47,529 nucleotides of DNA. It comes from Candidatus Polarisedimenticolaceae bacterium. GTDB taxonomy: Bacteria > Pseudomonadota > Gammaproteobacteria > Chromatiales > Chromatiaceae. Positions 10,035-18,562 of this stretch are shown here, piece after piece. The notes under the pieces are model-generated. The model was not told where the DNA came from, did no database searches, and was given only the letters and a program-made list of their open reading frames with translations. The position numbers were made by a program, and so were the translations under genes. The stretch lies in the NCBI GenBank assembly GCA_021648685.1, contig JAKISI010000022.1, positions 1 through 47,529 of the forward strand, given 5' to 3'. Numbering within the stretch: position 1 is the stretch's first letter; the number at the start of each line of letters is the position of its first letter.

Positions 10035-10675
10035 TGAACACCGATCAAGACCAAATCATCGCCCTTGCCGGCATATTTCAGGCAGCCTGCCTGACAGATC
10101 AGATTGCCCACAATGGCATCGCGGATGCATCGGCTATGAATGCCAGCATCTACAGCCTCTTCCAGATTGATGCCGAATCCGTCAACGCCGTCTACGGTGG
10201 GATGGAAAATATCCGAATTGGGTTGCAAAAGCTGGATCAGGAGATGGAAGCTGTCAACCTGCAAAACGCAGAGATTGCACGCTATGTGCTGGCACTGATG
10301 CACCTGGAGCAGAAGCTGCGCAAAAACCCCGCCATGCTAAAGCAGATTGCTGACGCCATAAGCCAGGCTACAGGAAAGCTGAACCATTTTCCCATGCTGC
10401 ACAGCAATATTATTGCGCTATTGGCCGATGTCTACACATCAACCATCAGCACACTTCACCCGCGCATTATGGTCAATGGTGAACCTGCACACCTGCAAAA
10501 CATCGACAATGCCAATAAGATCCGCGCCCTGCTATTGGCCGGGGTCCGCTCCGCCATGCTCTGGCGGCAGTGCGGCGGCTCACGAATGAAGCTACTGATC
10601 AGCCGCCGCAAAATAATCGGCCAGGCCAAGCAGTTACTAAAAACCATGCCACACCGGGAGCAAAATGCACCATGA
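10034..10675 (+). CDS. hflD: High-frequency lysogenization protein HflD homologue
   Basis: 213 aa, all-helical, of the HflD/DUF489 family that regularly follows mnmA in Gammaproteobacteria. In E. coli, HflD binds the lambda CII protein at the inner membrane and lowers its DNA binding; the cellular role is unclear. Recognisable blocks are the N-terminal IIALAGIFQAACL, the central VNAVYGGMENIRIGLQ, and a C-terminal stretch with NIDNANKIRALLLAGVRSAMLWRQCGG. It overlaps mnmA by one base and the next gene by ATGA (10672-10675), so the three are likely translated from one message. Confidence 0.93.
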
Positions 10676-11100
10676 ACCGACTCACCACTCTGCTCGCCAC
10701 CACTCTGGCGCTATTGCTCCTCACCCATAATGCTGTGGCCACGCCTGTCGCTCAACCTGAAGAGCCACCGAAAGCCGCCCCATCAACACAGGAGATGGTC
10801 AAGCAAGCTAAAGAGCTGAGCCGTGCCGCATGGGAAAAAACCAGGCAAAACAGCGCACAAGTGAGCCGCACTATTCAGAAAAAATCAAAAGAGTACTATG
10901 AGGCAGCAAAAGAGAGCGCCTCAGAAACAGCAGATGCCGTAGCAGAAAGGTCAAAATCATACTATAAAGCAACTAAAGAGAGGTCGGATGAGTATCTGGA
11001 AAAAGCCTCTGAAGCAGTTGCTGATCTTACAGAAACAGTAAAAGAGAAAGCCAGAGAGATACTGGAACCAGCCGGGGAGACCTCCAACCACGCCATCTAA
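10672..11100 (+). CDS. Small secreted helical-repeat protein, unknown function
   Basis: From the ATG at 10672, which overlaps the hflD stop, the protein has 142 aa. Residues 1-23 form a signal peptide with a leucine-rich core ending near AVA. The mature part is Ala/Lys/Glu-rich and contains loose repeats of an 11-to-18-residue amphipathic unit (KSKEYYEAAKES, RSKSYYKATKER, SDEYLEKASEA) resembling LEA-type or apolipoprotein-like helices. No catalytic motif is visible. I do not recognise a family. Context gives no function beyond coupling to hflD. The frame stays open upstream to 10570 inside hflD, which I consider unused. Confidence 0.7.
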   Translation: MNRLTTLLATTLALLLLTHNAVATPVAQPEEPPKAAPSTQEMVKQAKELSRAAWEKTRQNSAQVSRTIQKKSKEYYEAAKESASETADAVAERSKSYYKATKERSDEYLEKASEAVADLTETVKEKAREILEPAGETSNHAI

Positions 11101-11133
11101 TCCAGCGTCTATATTTGAACCAAGGAGTAGATC

Positions 11134-11922
11134 ATGGGCCGTATAAAGCCACCCGCCGTAGCCGGGCTTTTCTATCCAGACAACCCGGATGAGCTGCGCT
11201 CGCAAGTATCAAACTTTCTGCAACAGGGCCAAGCCGGACGGGTTGAAAGACCCAAGGCCCTCATCGCACCCCATGCAGGCTATATCTACTCGGGTGCTAC
11301 CGCCGGTCATGCCTACGCACAGCTCAAGTCCATAGCCGACAACATTACAGATGTTGTCATCCTGGCTCCCTCACATCATCTGGCATTTCCCGGCATTGGG
11401 TATTGCAGTGCAACAGAGTTCCAGACACCTTTGGGCTATCTGATGGTAAACCAGCAGGCCATATCCCTGATCAGCAACCTGCCCCAGGTTCACCCGGTTG
11501 ATGAGGCGTTTGAAAAGGAGCATAGCCTTGAGGTGCAGCTCCCTTTCCTGCAGATGACGTTGGGGGATTTCCAGATCACACCACTGCTGGTAAGTGATGC
11601 AAAGAGCGCTGAGGTTGCAGAGGTGCTGGAACAGCTATGGGGTGGCGATGAGACCCTGATTGTTATCAGCTCCGATCTCAGTCACTATCTGGACTATAAA
11701 AGCGCCCAGAAGGTTGACCGCGAGGCAACTCGTGCTATCGAGCAGCTGGAGCCGAGCAGGCTTGACTACCATCATGCCTGTGGCCGCACGCCTGTAAGCG
11801 GGCTGCTGATTGCCGCACGCCACCATCACCTCAATGCGACCACCCTGGATCTGCGCAATTCTGGCGATACAGCCGGCCCTCGCAACCAGGTTGTAGGATA
11901 TGGTGCCTATGCCTTCGCCTGA
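11134..11922 (+). CDS. amrB: MEMO1-family protein AmrB
   Basis: 262 aa, the full length of the Memo/AmrB family, which has a fold related to class III extradiol dioxygenases. Conserved blocks include APHAGYIYSGATAGHAY (residues 46-62), a SHH pair near 88-90, and EHSLEVQLPFLQ near 130-141, which supply the His residues of the usual metal site. A clear Shine-Dalgarno, AAGGAG, precedes the start. It overlaps the AMMECR1 gene. Memo-AMMECR1 pairs commonly sit with a radical SAM protein (AmrS); that partner is not in this window. The reaction is not established. Confidence 0.92.
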   Translation: MGRIKPPAVAGLFYPDNPDELRSQVSNFLQQGQAGRVERPKALIAPHAGYIYSGATAGHAYAQLKSIADNITDVVILAPSHHLAFPGIGYCSATEFQTPLGYLMVNQQAISLISNLPQVHPVDEAFEKEHSLEVQLPFLQMTLGDFQITPLLVSDAKSAEVAEVLEQLWGGDETLIVISSDLSHYLDYKSAQKVDREATRAIEQLEPSRLDYHHACGRTPVSGLLIAARHHHLNATTLDLRNSGDTAGPRNQVVGYGAYAFA

Positions 11923-12484
11923 TGCAGCCCCACTGGATGAGCAGGCTCGCAGTCGGCTATTGCAGATTGCGGAAGCCTCTATTCAGCACGGTTTGCGCTA
12001 TGGCAGGCCACTCCCGGTTGATCTTGAAGATCATCAGGAGGCACTTCAGGCCAACCGTGCAAGTTTTGTGACGCTGCAAAAGCAGGGGGATCTACGCGGC
12101 TGCATCGGCCACCTTGAGGCCTGTCAACCGCTGGTGCGGGATGTTGCAGAGAACGCCTATGCCGCTGCTTTTCAGGATCCACGCTTTCCACCGCTATCCG
12201 AGAGCGAAATGGGGGATATTGAGATTCATATCTCTGTTCTCACCCCCGCGACCCCCATGAGCTTCAGCAGCGAAGCCGAGCTGGTCGCCCAGCTGCGCCC
12301 GGGGCGGGATGGCCTGATCTTGCAGGAGGGTTACAAGAAAGGCACCTTTCTGCCCTCGGTCTGGGAGTCACTGCCAGAGCCAGCTGCGTTCATCAGGCAC
12401 CTTAAACTCAAGGCCGGGCTGCCAAGCTCTTACTGGTCAGAGAGCCTCAAGGTATTTCGTTATGAGACAGAGTCTTTCCCTTAA
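11900..12484 (+). CDS. amrA: AMMECR1-domain protein AmrA
   Basis: 194 aa with the diagnostic LRGCIGHLE motif near residues 64-72, then AAAFQDPRFPPLSESE and IEIHISVLTP, which are typical of the AMMECR1 family. Start 11900 overlaps amrB by 23 bases; a second in-frame ATG at 11909 is equally possible. Role unknown across the family; structural work and pairing with Memo-like proteins suggest a redox or radical-linked function. Convergent with the pentapeptide gene, with 9 bases between stops. Confidence 0.9.
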   Translation: MVPMPSPDAAPLDEQARSRLLQIAEASIQHGLRYGRPLPVDLEDHQEALQANRASFVTLQKQGDLRGCIGHLEACQPLVRDVAENAYAAAFQDPRFPPLSESEMGDIEIHISVLTPATPMSFSSEAELVAQLRPGRDGLILQEGYKKGTFLPSVWESLPEPAAFIRHLKLKAGLPSSYWSESLKVFRYETESFP

Positions 12485-12493
12485 AAACCGCTG

Positions 12494-13408
12494 CTACGGT
12501 TTACGCTCTCGGTTACAGCCACCCACAGAGCCAACAAGGCACGAACCACCATCGAACCAGATCACATGATCCAGTCTGGCACCCTCCAGCACCACCCCCC
12601 CAGGTTTGGCACCACGAAGGATTGCAAAGCTGAGATCCGCATCTGCAAACACCGCATTGGTCAGATCTGCATTCTGCAGGTTGGCTCCTTTCATTTTGGC
12701 TCGATTCAGCTGTGCATAGCTTAGATCCGCACCGCTAAAATCAACATATTCCAGATCGGCATCGACAAAAAGCACGCCGCTCAGATTGGCACCTCTGAGC
12801 AAGGCTCCCGCCGCATCCACGCCCGTCAGATCCGCCGCCGCATACTGAACACCATCCAGACGACAATTCTGCCAGTTGATGCCGGGGGCAGGCGCGCTTT
12901 CACACTCCGCCTCCGGGGCCTGCGTGGGTGCCCCGCGGTAGAGGCCAAAACCGATGATCACCGCAACCAGCAACAGGCTGATCAGTGCTGACCGAAGGGG
13001 CAGCCGCTCCTTTTTTCCTGTTAAGAGCAGCGACCGGGCAGCACGGTGCTTATTGGTGGTACCCGCCTCTTCAGCGCGCCGCTCACCCTTTCGCCTCTGT
13101 TTATAAAGCGCATCACTCCCGGCTCTGCGCCGCTCCCGGCCAGAGCGTGTATCTTCACGCATTCTGCCTGTCTGCAATGCGGTATCATCCCCCTCCTCCA
13201 GCGCCTTGCGCAGCTCCGGAGGCATCACCTCAGGAATATTTGAAGCAGGCTGCCAATCCTTTCCATTACAGCTCAGTTCATCCGTAAGCACTATCCGCCC
13301 AAGCAGTAGAGAGCGGCGAACCGCGCCACTGGGAAAAGGGCCAAGTACCTCGCCTTTATGTTTTACATACCAGAGTTTCTGCTTCCCTTTTGGGTGAGCT
13401 TTATTCAT
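12494..13408 (-). CDS. Membrane protein with GYF_2-like domain and pentapeptide repeats
   Basis: 304 aa. Residues 12-62 (WYVKHKGEVLGPF onward) resemble a GYF_2 domain, a small module that binds proline-rich or peptide ligands. A basic, polar linker follows, then one membrane helix near 143-160 and an outer part. From about 178 to 292 there are pentapeptide repeats of the A(D/N)LxxA kind (for example GANLSG, GADLSY, NADLTN, DADLSF), which fold as a right-handed beta helix. Topology suggests the GYF part in the cytoplasm and the repeat helix in the periplasm. Function unknown. It is divergent from the fliK-like gene with 54 bases between, so a shared promoter region is possible. Confidence 0.72.
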   Translation of the reverse strand: MNKAHPKGKQKLWYVKHKGEVLGPFPSGAVRRSLLLGRIVLTDELSCNGKDWQPASNIPEVMPPELRKALEEGDDTALQTGRMREDTRSGRERRRAGSDALYKQRRKGERRAEEAGTTNKHRAARSLLLTGKKERLPLRSALISLLLVAVIIGFGLYRGAPTQAPEAECESAPAPGINWQNCRLDGVQYAAADLTGVDAAGALLRGANLSGVLFVDADLEYVDFSGADLSYAQLNRAKMKGANLQNADLTNAVFADADLSFAILRGAKPGGVVLEGARLDHVIWFDGGSCLVGSVGGCNRERKP

Positions 13409-13462
13409 TTTTCATTTACTCTATCCGTATAGTTATCGCTGGATAGGCCGATAGAGAACCCG

Positions 13463-14764
13463 ATGCTTGTTTCCAACCAACTCTCACAGCTTCCACTTCA
13501 GCTGTCAAAGCCTGATTTGCAAAAACTGTTGCAAAATCTGCAACCGGGGCAGCTAGTAAAGGCAACCGTCGTGCAGCAAGTGGCAGCAAACGCTGTGCAG
13601 CTGAAGATAGGCGCACAGGAGCTGCTTGCCTATACCCGATTGCAGCTGACAGCCGGTCAAAAGCTGACCATGCAGGTAACAAAAGGGGGGGAGAGACCCG
13701 AGTTGAATCTGCTGCAAGCGCCCACCAGCAGTGAGCTGCAAAGCCGGGTTCTGCGCCAGGCCCTGCCCAGACAGATCCCGCAGGCCAGGCTTTTTAATGC
13801 GCTTCAGATGATCGCAACTACCCCGCCGGAACTGCTGCAAAAACTGCTGCCCGAGCTGCTGCGCAAAAGCGGGCTGGATCAGGGGGCAACGGGGCGTACT
13901 ACATCACCGCTGCAAGCGGGTTCGATACCACTGCAAAAGCAGCCTGCTGAACCCTCACAAAGCACCACAGCCAGCCCGCCCGCTGCGGGCAAAGCATTGC
14001 CACCTGACCTGCAAAAAGCCATCCTGGCCATCCTGGCCAAAGCCCTGCCTCAGACTGGCAACATCTCTGCCCCGCAAATCCGGCAGGCACTATTGAATTC
14101 AGGCCTCTTTTTAGAGGCCAATCTTGCCTTTGGAAATCCGGTACAGGCAGCGGGGGATCTGAAGGCCAACCTGCTGAATCTGTCACTTCTGTTACGCGTC
14201 TATCTCCAATCCAGGCAGCGTCTGCAACAGGCCAACAGCCCCTCACAACCACAGGGTCCAAAAGCCGCCACAGGCGACAGCCGCGCAGCGCTCCAGCTGC
14301 TGGGTGAACTGCTCAGGCAGGCAGAGGGGGGGGTGGCGCGCCTGCAGACCCATCAGTTCAACTCACTCCCCACGGAGGAGTCATCAGCACAAACCTGGCG
14401 CTTTGAGCTGCCGATTCAGCAGCCCAACCGGATCGACAGCTTTTTAATCAGGCTGGAGCGGGAACAGGAAGGGAGAAAAGGCCAAACCGGCACCACCTGG
14501 AAGATCACCCTTAATTTTGATTTTTCTCCGCTCGGCCCTATTGAGGCCAGATTGAGCCTCAGGGGTGAGGAGATCTCCGCTCTTTTTCTGGCAGAGCAGG
14601 CCGATAGCGCTGCTCTGCTGAGCCAAAGTCTGCCCCGGCTCAGTGAAGCATTTGCCCGAGCAAATCTGAAGGTCGGCCAACTGCACAGCCAGCAGGGGAA
14701 GATCGACCCGCCCTCCAGCACCGTGCCCTCTGCCACACCTTTTTTACTGGATGAAAAGGCATGA
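13463..14764 (+). CDS. fliK: FliK-like flagellar hook-length control protein
   Basis: 433 aa with a Gln/Leu/Pro-rich low-complexity N-terminal two thirds, as expected for the extended ruler part of FliK. The folded C-terminal domain runs from about residue 310 (FELPIQQPNRIDSFLIRLERE, then WKITLNFDFSPLGPIEARLSLRGEEISALFLAE) and matches the Flg_hook type-III substrate-specificity switch. The next gene encodes an FlhB-tail protein and overlaps in an ATGA. FliK acts on FlhB, so the pairing makes functional sense. It could be a second FliK-like paralogue, since it is not in the usual fliJ-fliK-fliL order and lies on the opposite strand. Confidence 0.78.
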   Translation: MLVSNQLSQLPLQLSKPDLQKLLQNLQPGQLVKATVVQQVAANAVQLKIGAQELLAYTRLQLTAGQKLTMQVTKGGERPELNLLQAPTSSELQSRVLRQALPRQIPQARLFNALQMIATTPPELLQKLLPELLRKSGLDQGATGRTTSPLQAGSIPLQKQPAEPSQSTTASPPAAGKALPPDLQKAILAILAKALPQTGNISAPQIRQALLNSGLFLEANLAFGNPVQAAGDLKANLLNLSLLLRVYLQSRQRLQQANSPSQPQGPKAATGDSRAALQLLGELLRQAEGGVARLQTHQFNSLPTEESSAQTWRFELPIQQPNRIDSFLIRLEREQEGRKGQTGTTWKITLNFDFSPLGPIEARLSLRGEEISALFLAEQADSAALLSQSLPRLSEAFARANLKVGQLHSQQGKIDPPSSTVPSATPFLLDEKA

Positions 14765-15057
14765 GCACAAAAGATTCTGAGCAGGAGTCACTGGCAATAG
14801 CGCTCTATTACGATGAGAAAAATGCACCAAGGGTCACGGCCAAGGGGGAAGGCGCCATTGCCCGTCAGATCATGGCGCTGGCCGAAGAGCACAACATCCC
14901 GCTGGAGGATGACCCGGAGCTGGCCGCTCTGCTGGCTCAGATCCCTCTGGGTGATGAGATACCCGAGGCGCTCTATCTTGCAATCGCGGAGGTGATTGCA
15001 TTTGCCTATATTGTGGCGGGTAAGTTTCCGGCCGGTTACGATTCGCGGGAGGGGTGA
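14761..15057 (+). CDS. FlhB cytoplasmic-domain-like protein (EscU/YscU/HrcU family)
   Basis: 98 aa that match only the C-terminal cytoplasmic tail of the export-gate switch FlhB: AIALYYDEKNAPRVTAKGEGAIA, then AEEHNIPLEDDPELAALLAQIPLGDEIPEALYLAIAEVIAFAY. The autocleavage NPTH motif and all membrane segments are absent, so it is not a truncated full FlhB but the stand-alone FlhX/FhlB kind. Such proteins can partly replace the FlhB tail in specificity switching. It is translationally coupled to the fliK-like gene, and its last 22 bases overlap the end of fliJ on the other strand. Confidence 0.82.
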   Translation: MSTKDSEQESLAIALYYDEKNAPRVTAKGEGAIARQIMALAEEHNIPLEDDPELAALLAQIPLGDEIPEALYLAIAEVIAFAYIVAGKFPAGYDSREG

Positions 15058-15479
15058 CGCCGCTGGCTTCTCTCGTCTGCCTCTTTCTGTTCGCGCTTCT
15101 CCATGGCTCGCTGCTCCTCTGCCTGATAACGCTGCATCACATTGTCCAGCACCTTGCTGCGGATATGCTTCTGCTGCCACAGCTCTTTTTTTTCTGTCTG
15201 ATTTTTGTCGCTGGCCTGTACAACGCCCTCTTGCTCTTTAATGGCAAGATCAAGTTTGGCCAGAAAGGCCTGGTACTCTCTTAGCTGTGCGGCACTGATT
15301 CCATTGCGTGAGGCGGTATTGAATCGCTCAAGATACTCATCGTGATACTCTCGCAACTCATCCAGCCTGGCCTGTTGCTTCTGCATATAACGTTGCGAAT
15401 CACCAAACTGATGTGCCGCGTTGCGCTCATTGGACTCGGCCACACGTAAAACCGGCTTAAAGCGTTTTGATGGTGACAT
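15036..15479 (-). CDS. fliJ: Flagellar export protein FliJ
   Basis: 147 aa, almost entirely a charged coiled coil, the form of FliJ, which is the central stalk of the FliI export ATPase and links it to FlhA. The N-terminus (MSPSKRFKPVLRVAESNERNAA) and the QxQLxELxxYxxEY-like heptads support the call, as does its place directly after fliI. The C-terminus is highly basic/acidic and overlaps the FlhB-tail gene antisense by 22 bases. Confidence 0.88.
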   Translation of the reverse strand: MSPSKRFKPVLRVAESNERNAAHQFGDSQRYMQKQQARLDELREYHDEYLERFNTASRNGISAAQLREYQAFLAKLDLAIKEQEGVVQASDKNQTEKKELWQQKHIRSKVLDNVMQRYQAEEQRAMEKREQKEADERSQRRHPSRES

Positions 15480-15523
15480 ACCGGATCTCTCCTCCTGCTG
15501 TAACTATGGCAAACATTCACTCT

Positions 15524-16897
15524 TTATGCCGAAACAATCTCTGTCTTCGGCTGGGGAAAGAGCTTCATAAGATCACTCAGACTCTGTCCCAGAGGCTCTG
15601 GGACATGCATATCCTGGCGCAAAAACTCCAGCAGTATCGGCATCGCCTCAATCGCTGCATCGATTCGCTCATTGCTTCCCGCCTGGTAGGCGCCCACATT
15701 GATAAGATCACGGTTCTGCTGGTAGATCGAGTAGAGCTGCTTGAAGGCGATGGCCGCCTGCCGATGCTCTGGCGTTGCAATATCATTCATTGCCCGGCTG
15801 ATCGAGGCCTCGATATCAATGGCCGGGTAGTGGCCACTCTCTGCCAGCTGCCGGGAGAGCACGAAATGGCCATCCAGGATCGCCCGTGCCGCATCGGCAA
15901 TCGGGTCGTTTTGATCATCCCCTTCCGTCAGCACGGTATAGAAGGCGGTGATCGAGCCAGCGCCTTTTTCACCATTGCCTGCCCGTTCCACCAGTTGGGG
16001 CAGCTTGGCAAAGACAGAGGGGGGATAGCCCTTGGTTGCCGGCGGCTCATTGATGGCCAGCCCGATCTCTCGCTGCGCCTGCGCATAGCGGGTGAGTGAG
16101 TCCATCAGCAGCAGCACCTGTAACCCCTGATCTCGAAAATATTCGGCAATGCTGGTTGCCAGCATGGCACCATGCATGCGACGCAGTGGCGCGTGGTCTG
16201 CCGGCACCGCCACCACCACGGCACGTGCCAGCCCCTCTGGCCCCAGGTTGTTCTCTACAAACTCTTTGACCTCCCTGCCCCGCTCACCAATCAGCCCCAC
16301 GACGGTTACATCGGCATTGGTGTAGCGTGTCATCATGCCGAGCAGCACCGATTTACCCACACCTGAGCCGGCAAACAGCCCCAATCGCTGGCCGCGTCCA
16401 ACCGTCAACAGGGCATTGATGGCGCGAACTCCCACATCCAGCGGCTCACGAATGGGGCTGCGGGAGAGAGGGTTAAAGACCTTTCCAGTCAGGGTGCGGC
16501 GCTGGCTGGCCTGCAAGGGGCCCTTGCCATCAAGTGGCCGCCCGGCACCATCAATGACACGCCCCAGCAACTCTTCACCCACCACGGCTTCACAGACCCG
16601 GCCGGTGGGGACGACCCGGGCATCCTGTTCCAGCCCCCGGATATCACCTGTGGGCATGAGGTAGAGACTCTCTCCCGAGAAGCCCACCACCTCCGACTCG
16701 ATCACATCCCCATTGCTGCTGATCACATCACACTGGCCGCCAATGGCTGCTCGACAACCTACTGCCTCCAGGGTAAGGCCGACCATGCGGGTCAGGCGGC
16801 CTTCCAGCATCAAACCACGGGAGTCACTGAGCCGATTGATATTTTTGCTCAATCGCGCTTTCCAGATGGCGTTGCGGTTGGTCTCTGGGAGGGTCAC
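15524..16897 (-). CDS. fliI: Flagellum-specific ATPase FliI
   Basis: The ATPase of the flagellar type III export apparatus, related to the F1 beta subunit. 457 aa: N-terminal beta domain, then Walker A AGSGVGKS at 176-183, [13 protein letters not shown], the Walker B region [17 protein letters not shown], and [23 protein letters not shown] typical of FliI/YscN. ATGA overlap with fliH (stop 16894), 44 bases before fliJ. Likely expressed from the sigma-54 promoter upstream of fliE. Confidence 0.97.
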   Translation of the reverse strand: MTLPETNRNAIWKARLSKNINRLSDSRGLMLEGRLTRMVGLTLEAVGCRAAIGGQCDVISSNGDVIESEVVGFSGESLYLMPTGDIRGLEQDARVVPTGRVCEAVVGEELLGRVIDGAGRPLDGKGPLQASQRRTLTGKVFNPLSRSPIREPLDVGVRAINALLTVGRGQRLGLFAGSGVGKSVLLGMMTRYTNADVTVVGLIGERGREVKEFVENNLGPEGLARAVVVAVPADHAPLRRMHGAMLATSIAEYFRDQGLQVLLLMDSLTRYAQAQREIGLAINEPPATKGYPPSVFAKLPQLVERAGNGEKGAGSITAFYTVLTEGDDQNDPIADAARAILDGHFVLSRQLAESGHYPAIDIEASISRAMNDIATPEHRQAAIAFKQLYSIYQQNRDLINVGAYQAGSNERIDAAIEAMPILLEFLRQDMHVPEPLGQSLSDLMKLFPQPKTEIVSA

Positions 16898-17598
16898 TCC
16901 TCACCATCCTCTCGGGCACGTTCACCGCCCAGCAGTGGCGCGATAAGTGCGGTCAGGCGTGACTCCAGGGTCGCATCAATCTGGGAGGTATCGGTCAGCA
17001 CCCGGCATCCACCGCGTGCCAATATCGGGTCTTCAACAATGACCCAGCCCAGCTCGGTCTCTGTGGTGCTGTAGACCTCACGCACCAGCGCGGCGTCATC
17101 CGGGTGCAGCACCAGACGCACATGGCGCGAGGAGACGGGCAGTATGCCTATCGCCTCCCGCACCACTCCCAGTATCTGATTTGGGTCGGCCTTGATTTCA
17201 CGCCGAACCAGTTGTTTGACAATGGCTATGGCCAGCGCCACCAGTTCTCGCTCTACCTGCTCATCGAGCTGTTTGAAAGGGGTCTCAAGCGCATGGAGCA
17301 GCTGTTCCATATTTTGAATATTTTGCTGTAGCCGTTTGCGGCCCTCTTCCAGCGCCTCTTTGTGGCCGTAGCTGAATCCCTCCTTTTTTCCCTGCTCAAA
17401 CCCCTCTTGATAGGCCTGTTTCTGAATCTGTTCCAGTTGCGCAGCCGTCATCAGCGAGCCGTGCAGATTATTGGCGGCCACCCCCCCACTGGAGATGCTG
17501 GGCGGATCCCACTGTTGCAGCTCATCGGCCTTTACACCGGAGATGATTTTAGACGAACTCTTCTCCACCCGAGCCTCCCAGCATAATCTCACCGGCAT
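16894..17598 (-). CDS. fliH: Flagellar assembly protein FliH
   Basis: Binds FliI and the C-ring and regulates export ATPase activity. Up to 234 aa. The middle has the GxxxG-like Gln/Gly/Glu-rich helix ([21 protein letters not shown]), followed by a conserved C-terminal domain ([17 protein letters not shown], then the VRLVLHPDD block). The ATG at 17598 overlaps fliG by 50 bases. A GTG at 17568 would start at [10 protein letters not shown], resembles the usual FliH N-terminus, and leaves a 20-base overlap, so I think it more likely the true start. Confidence 0.92.
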   Translation of the reverse strand: MPVRLCWEARVEKSSSKIISGVKADELQQWDPPSISSGGVAANNLHGSLMTAAQLEQIQKQAYQEGFEQGKKEGFSYGHKEALEEGRKRLQQNIQNMEQLLHALETPFKQLDEQVERELVALAIAIVKQLVRREIKADPNQILGVVREAIGILPVSSRHVRLVLHPDDAALVREVYSTTETELGWVIVEDPILARGGCRVLTDTSQIDATLESRLTALIAPLLGGERAREDGEE

Positions 17599-18562
17599 CT
17601 GACAGACGCCTGGTAACTGTCAATATCTCCTTTTGCGCACCCTCTACATCACTGAGTTTTGCCGGCGGTGCAGCCTCCAGGTCGTCACGCAGCATCTCGG
17701 CCGCCCGTTTGGACATATTTTTGAATATCTTCTCTTTCAGCGCCTCATCGGCTCCGCGCAGTGCCAGTAGCAGCTGTTCTGAAGCCACTTCACGCAGCAG
17801 CGTTTGAATGCCTCTGTCATCAATATCAATAAGGTTCTCAAAGACAAACATGTTGTCTTGAATCTCCTGACCCAGCTCCTGATCAATGCCCGTAATCTGA
17901 TCCATGATTTTGCTTTCAACCGCACCATCCACCAGATTTAGAATATCAGCTGCTGCCTTGATCCCTCCCAACCCGGTTGATTTTGCATTGCTGCCACCTG
18001 AAAACTGCTGATCCAGAATGGAGTCCAGCTCCTGTAGCGCAGCCGGTTGGATGCCCTCTAGAGTGGCTACCCGCATCAGAATATCTGTACGTACATTTTC
18101 AGGAAAGGCGGATAGCACATCAGCGGCCTGATCCGGATCAAGGAAGGAGAGCACGATAGCAATAATCTGCGGATGCTCCAGCCGGATCATCTCAGCAACC
18201 GATTTGGGATCCATCCACTTTAGCTGCTCCAGCCCCTTGCTGTTGCGGCCCAGCAGGATTCTGTCAATCATGCCCCCGGCTTTATCCGCACCCAGGGCGC
18301 TGGTCAGCATATTTCGAATATAGTCATCAGAATCAAGGCCCAGCGACGTTTCACCTTTTAGCGTGGAGACAAAGGAGCCCATCACCTCTTCCATCTGTGC
18401 GGTACTGACATTGGTCATTGTGGCCATTGCCAGGCCCACATCCTGAACCTCTTTCGGCCCCATGTGTTTGAGGATTTCAGCCGCATCCTTTTCACCCAGA
18501 GCAAGCAGCAGGATAGCCGCGCGCTCAACCCCTTTTATCTTTCCAGGCTGTTTATCCGGCAT
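17549..18562 (-). CDS. fliG: Flagellar motor switch protein FliG
   Basis: The C-ring protein that transmits torque from the stator and anchors to FliF. 337 aa, usual length. Visible are the central EHPQIIAIVLSFLDPDQAA motif (about 130-148), the MFVFENLIDIDDRGIQTLLREV region of the C-terminal torque helix domain with its charged residues, and the terminal EEFV found in the family. Overlaps fliF by 11 bases and fliH. Confidence 0.98.
   Translation of the reverse strand: MPDKQPGKIKGVERAAILLLALGEKDAAEILKHMGPKEVQDVGLAMATMTNVSTAQMEEVMGSFVSTLKGETSLGLDSDDYIRNMLTSALGADKAGGMIDRILLGRNSKGLEQLKWMDPKSVAEMIRLEHPQIIAIVLSFLDPDQAADVLSAFPENVRTDILMRVATLEGIQPAALQELDSILDQQFSGGSNAKSTGLGGIKAAADILNLVDGAVESKIMDQITGIDQELGQEIQDNMFVFENLIDIDDRGIQTLLREVASEQLLLALRGADEALKEKIFKNMSKRAAEMLRDDLEAAPPAKLSDVEGAQKEILTVTRRLSDAGEIMLGGSGGEEFV

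Noticed and set aside
15467-16099. Plus-strand ORF opposite fliI
   Set aside because: Antisense shadow of a fully conserved ATPase gene.
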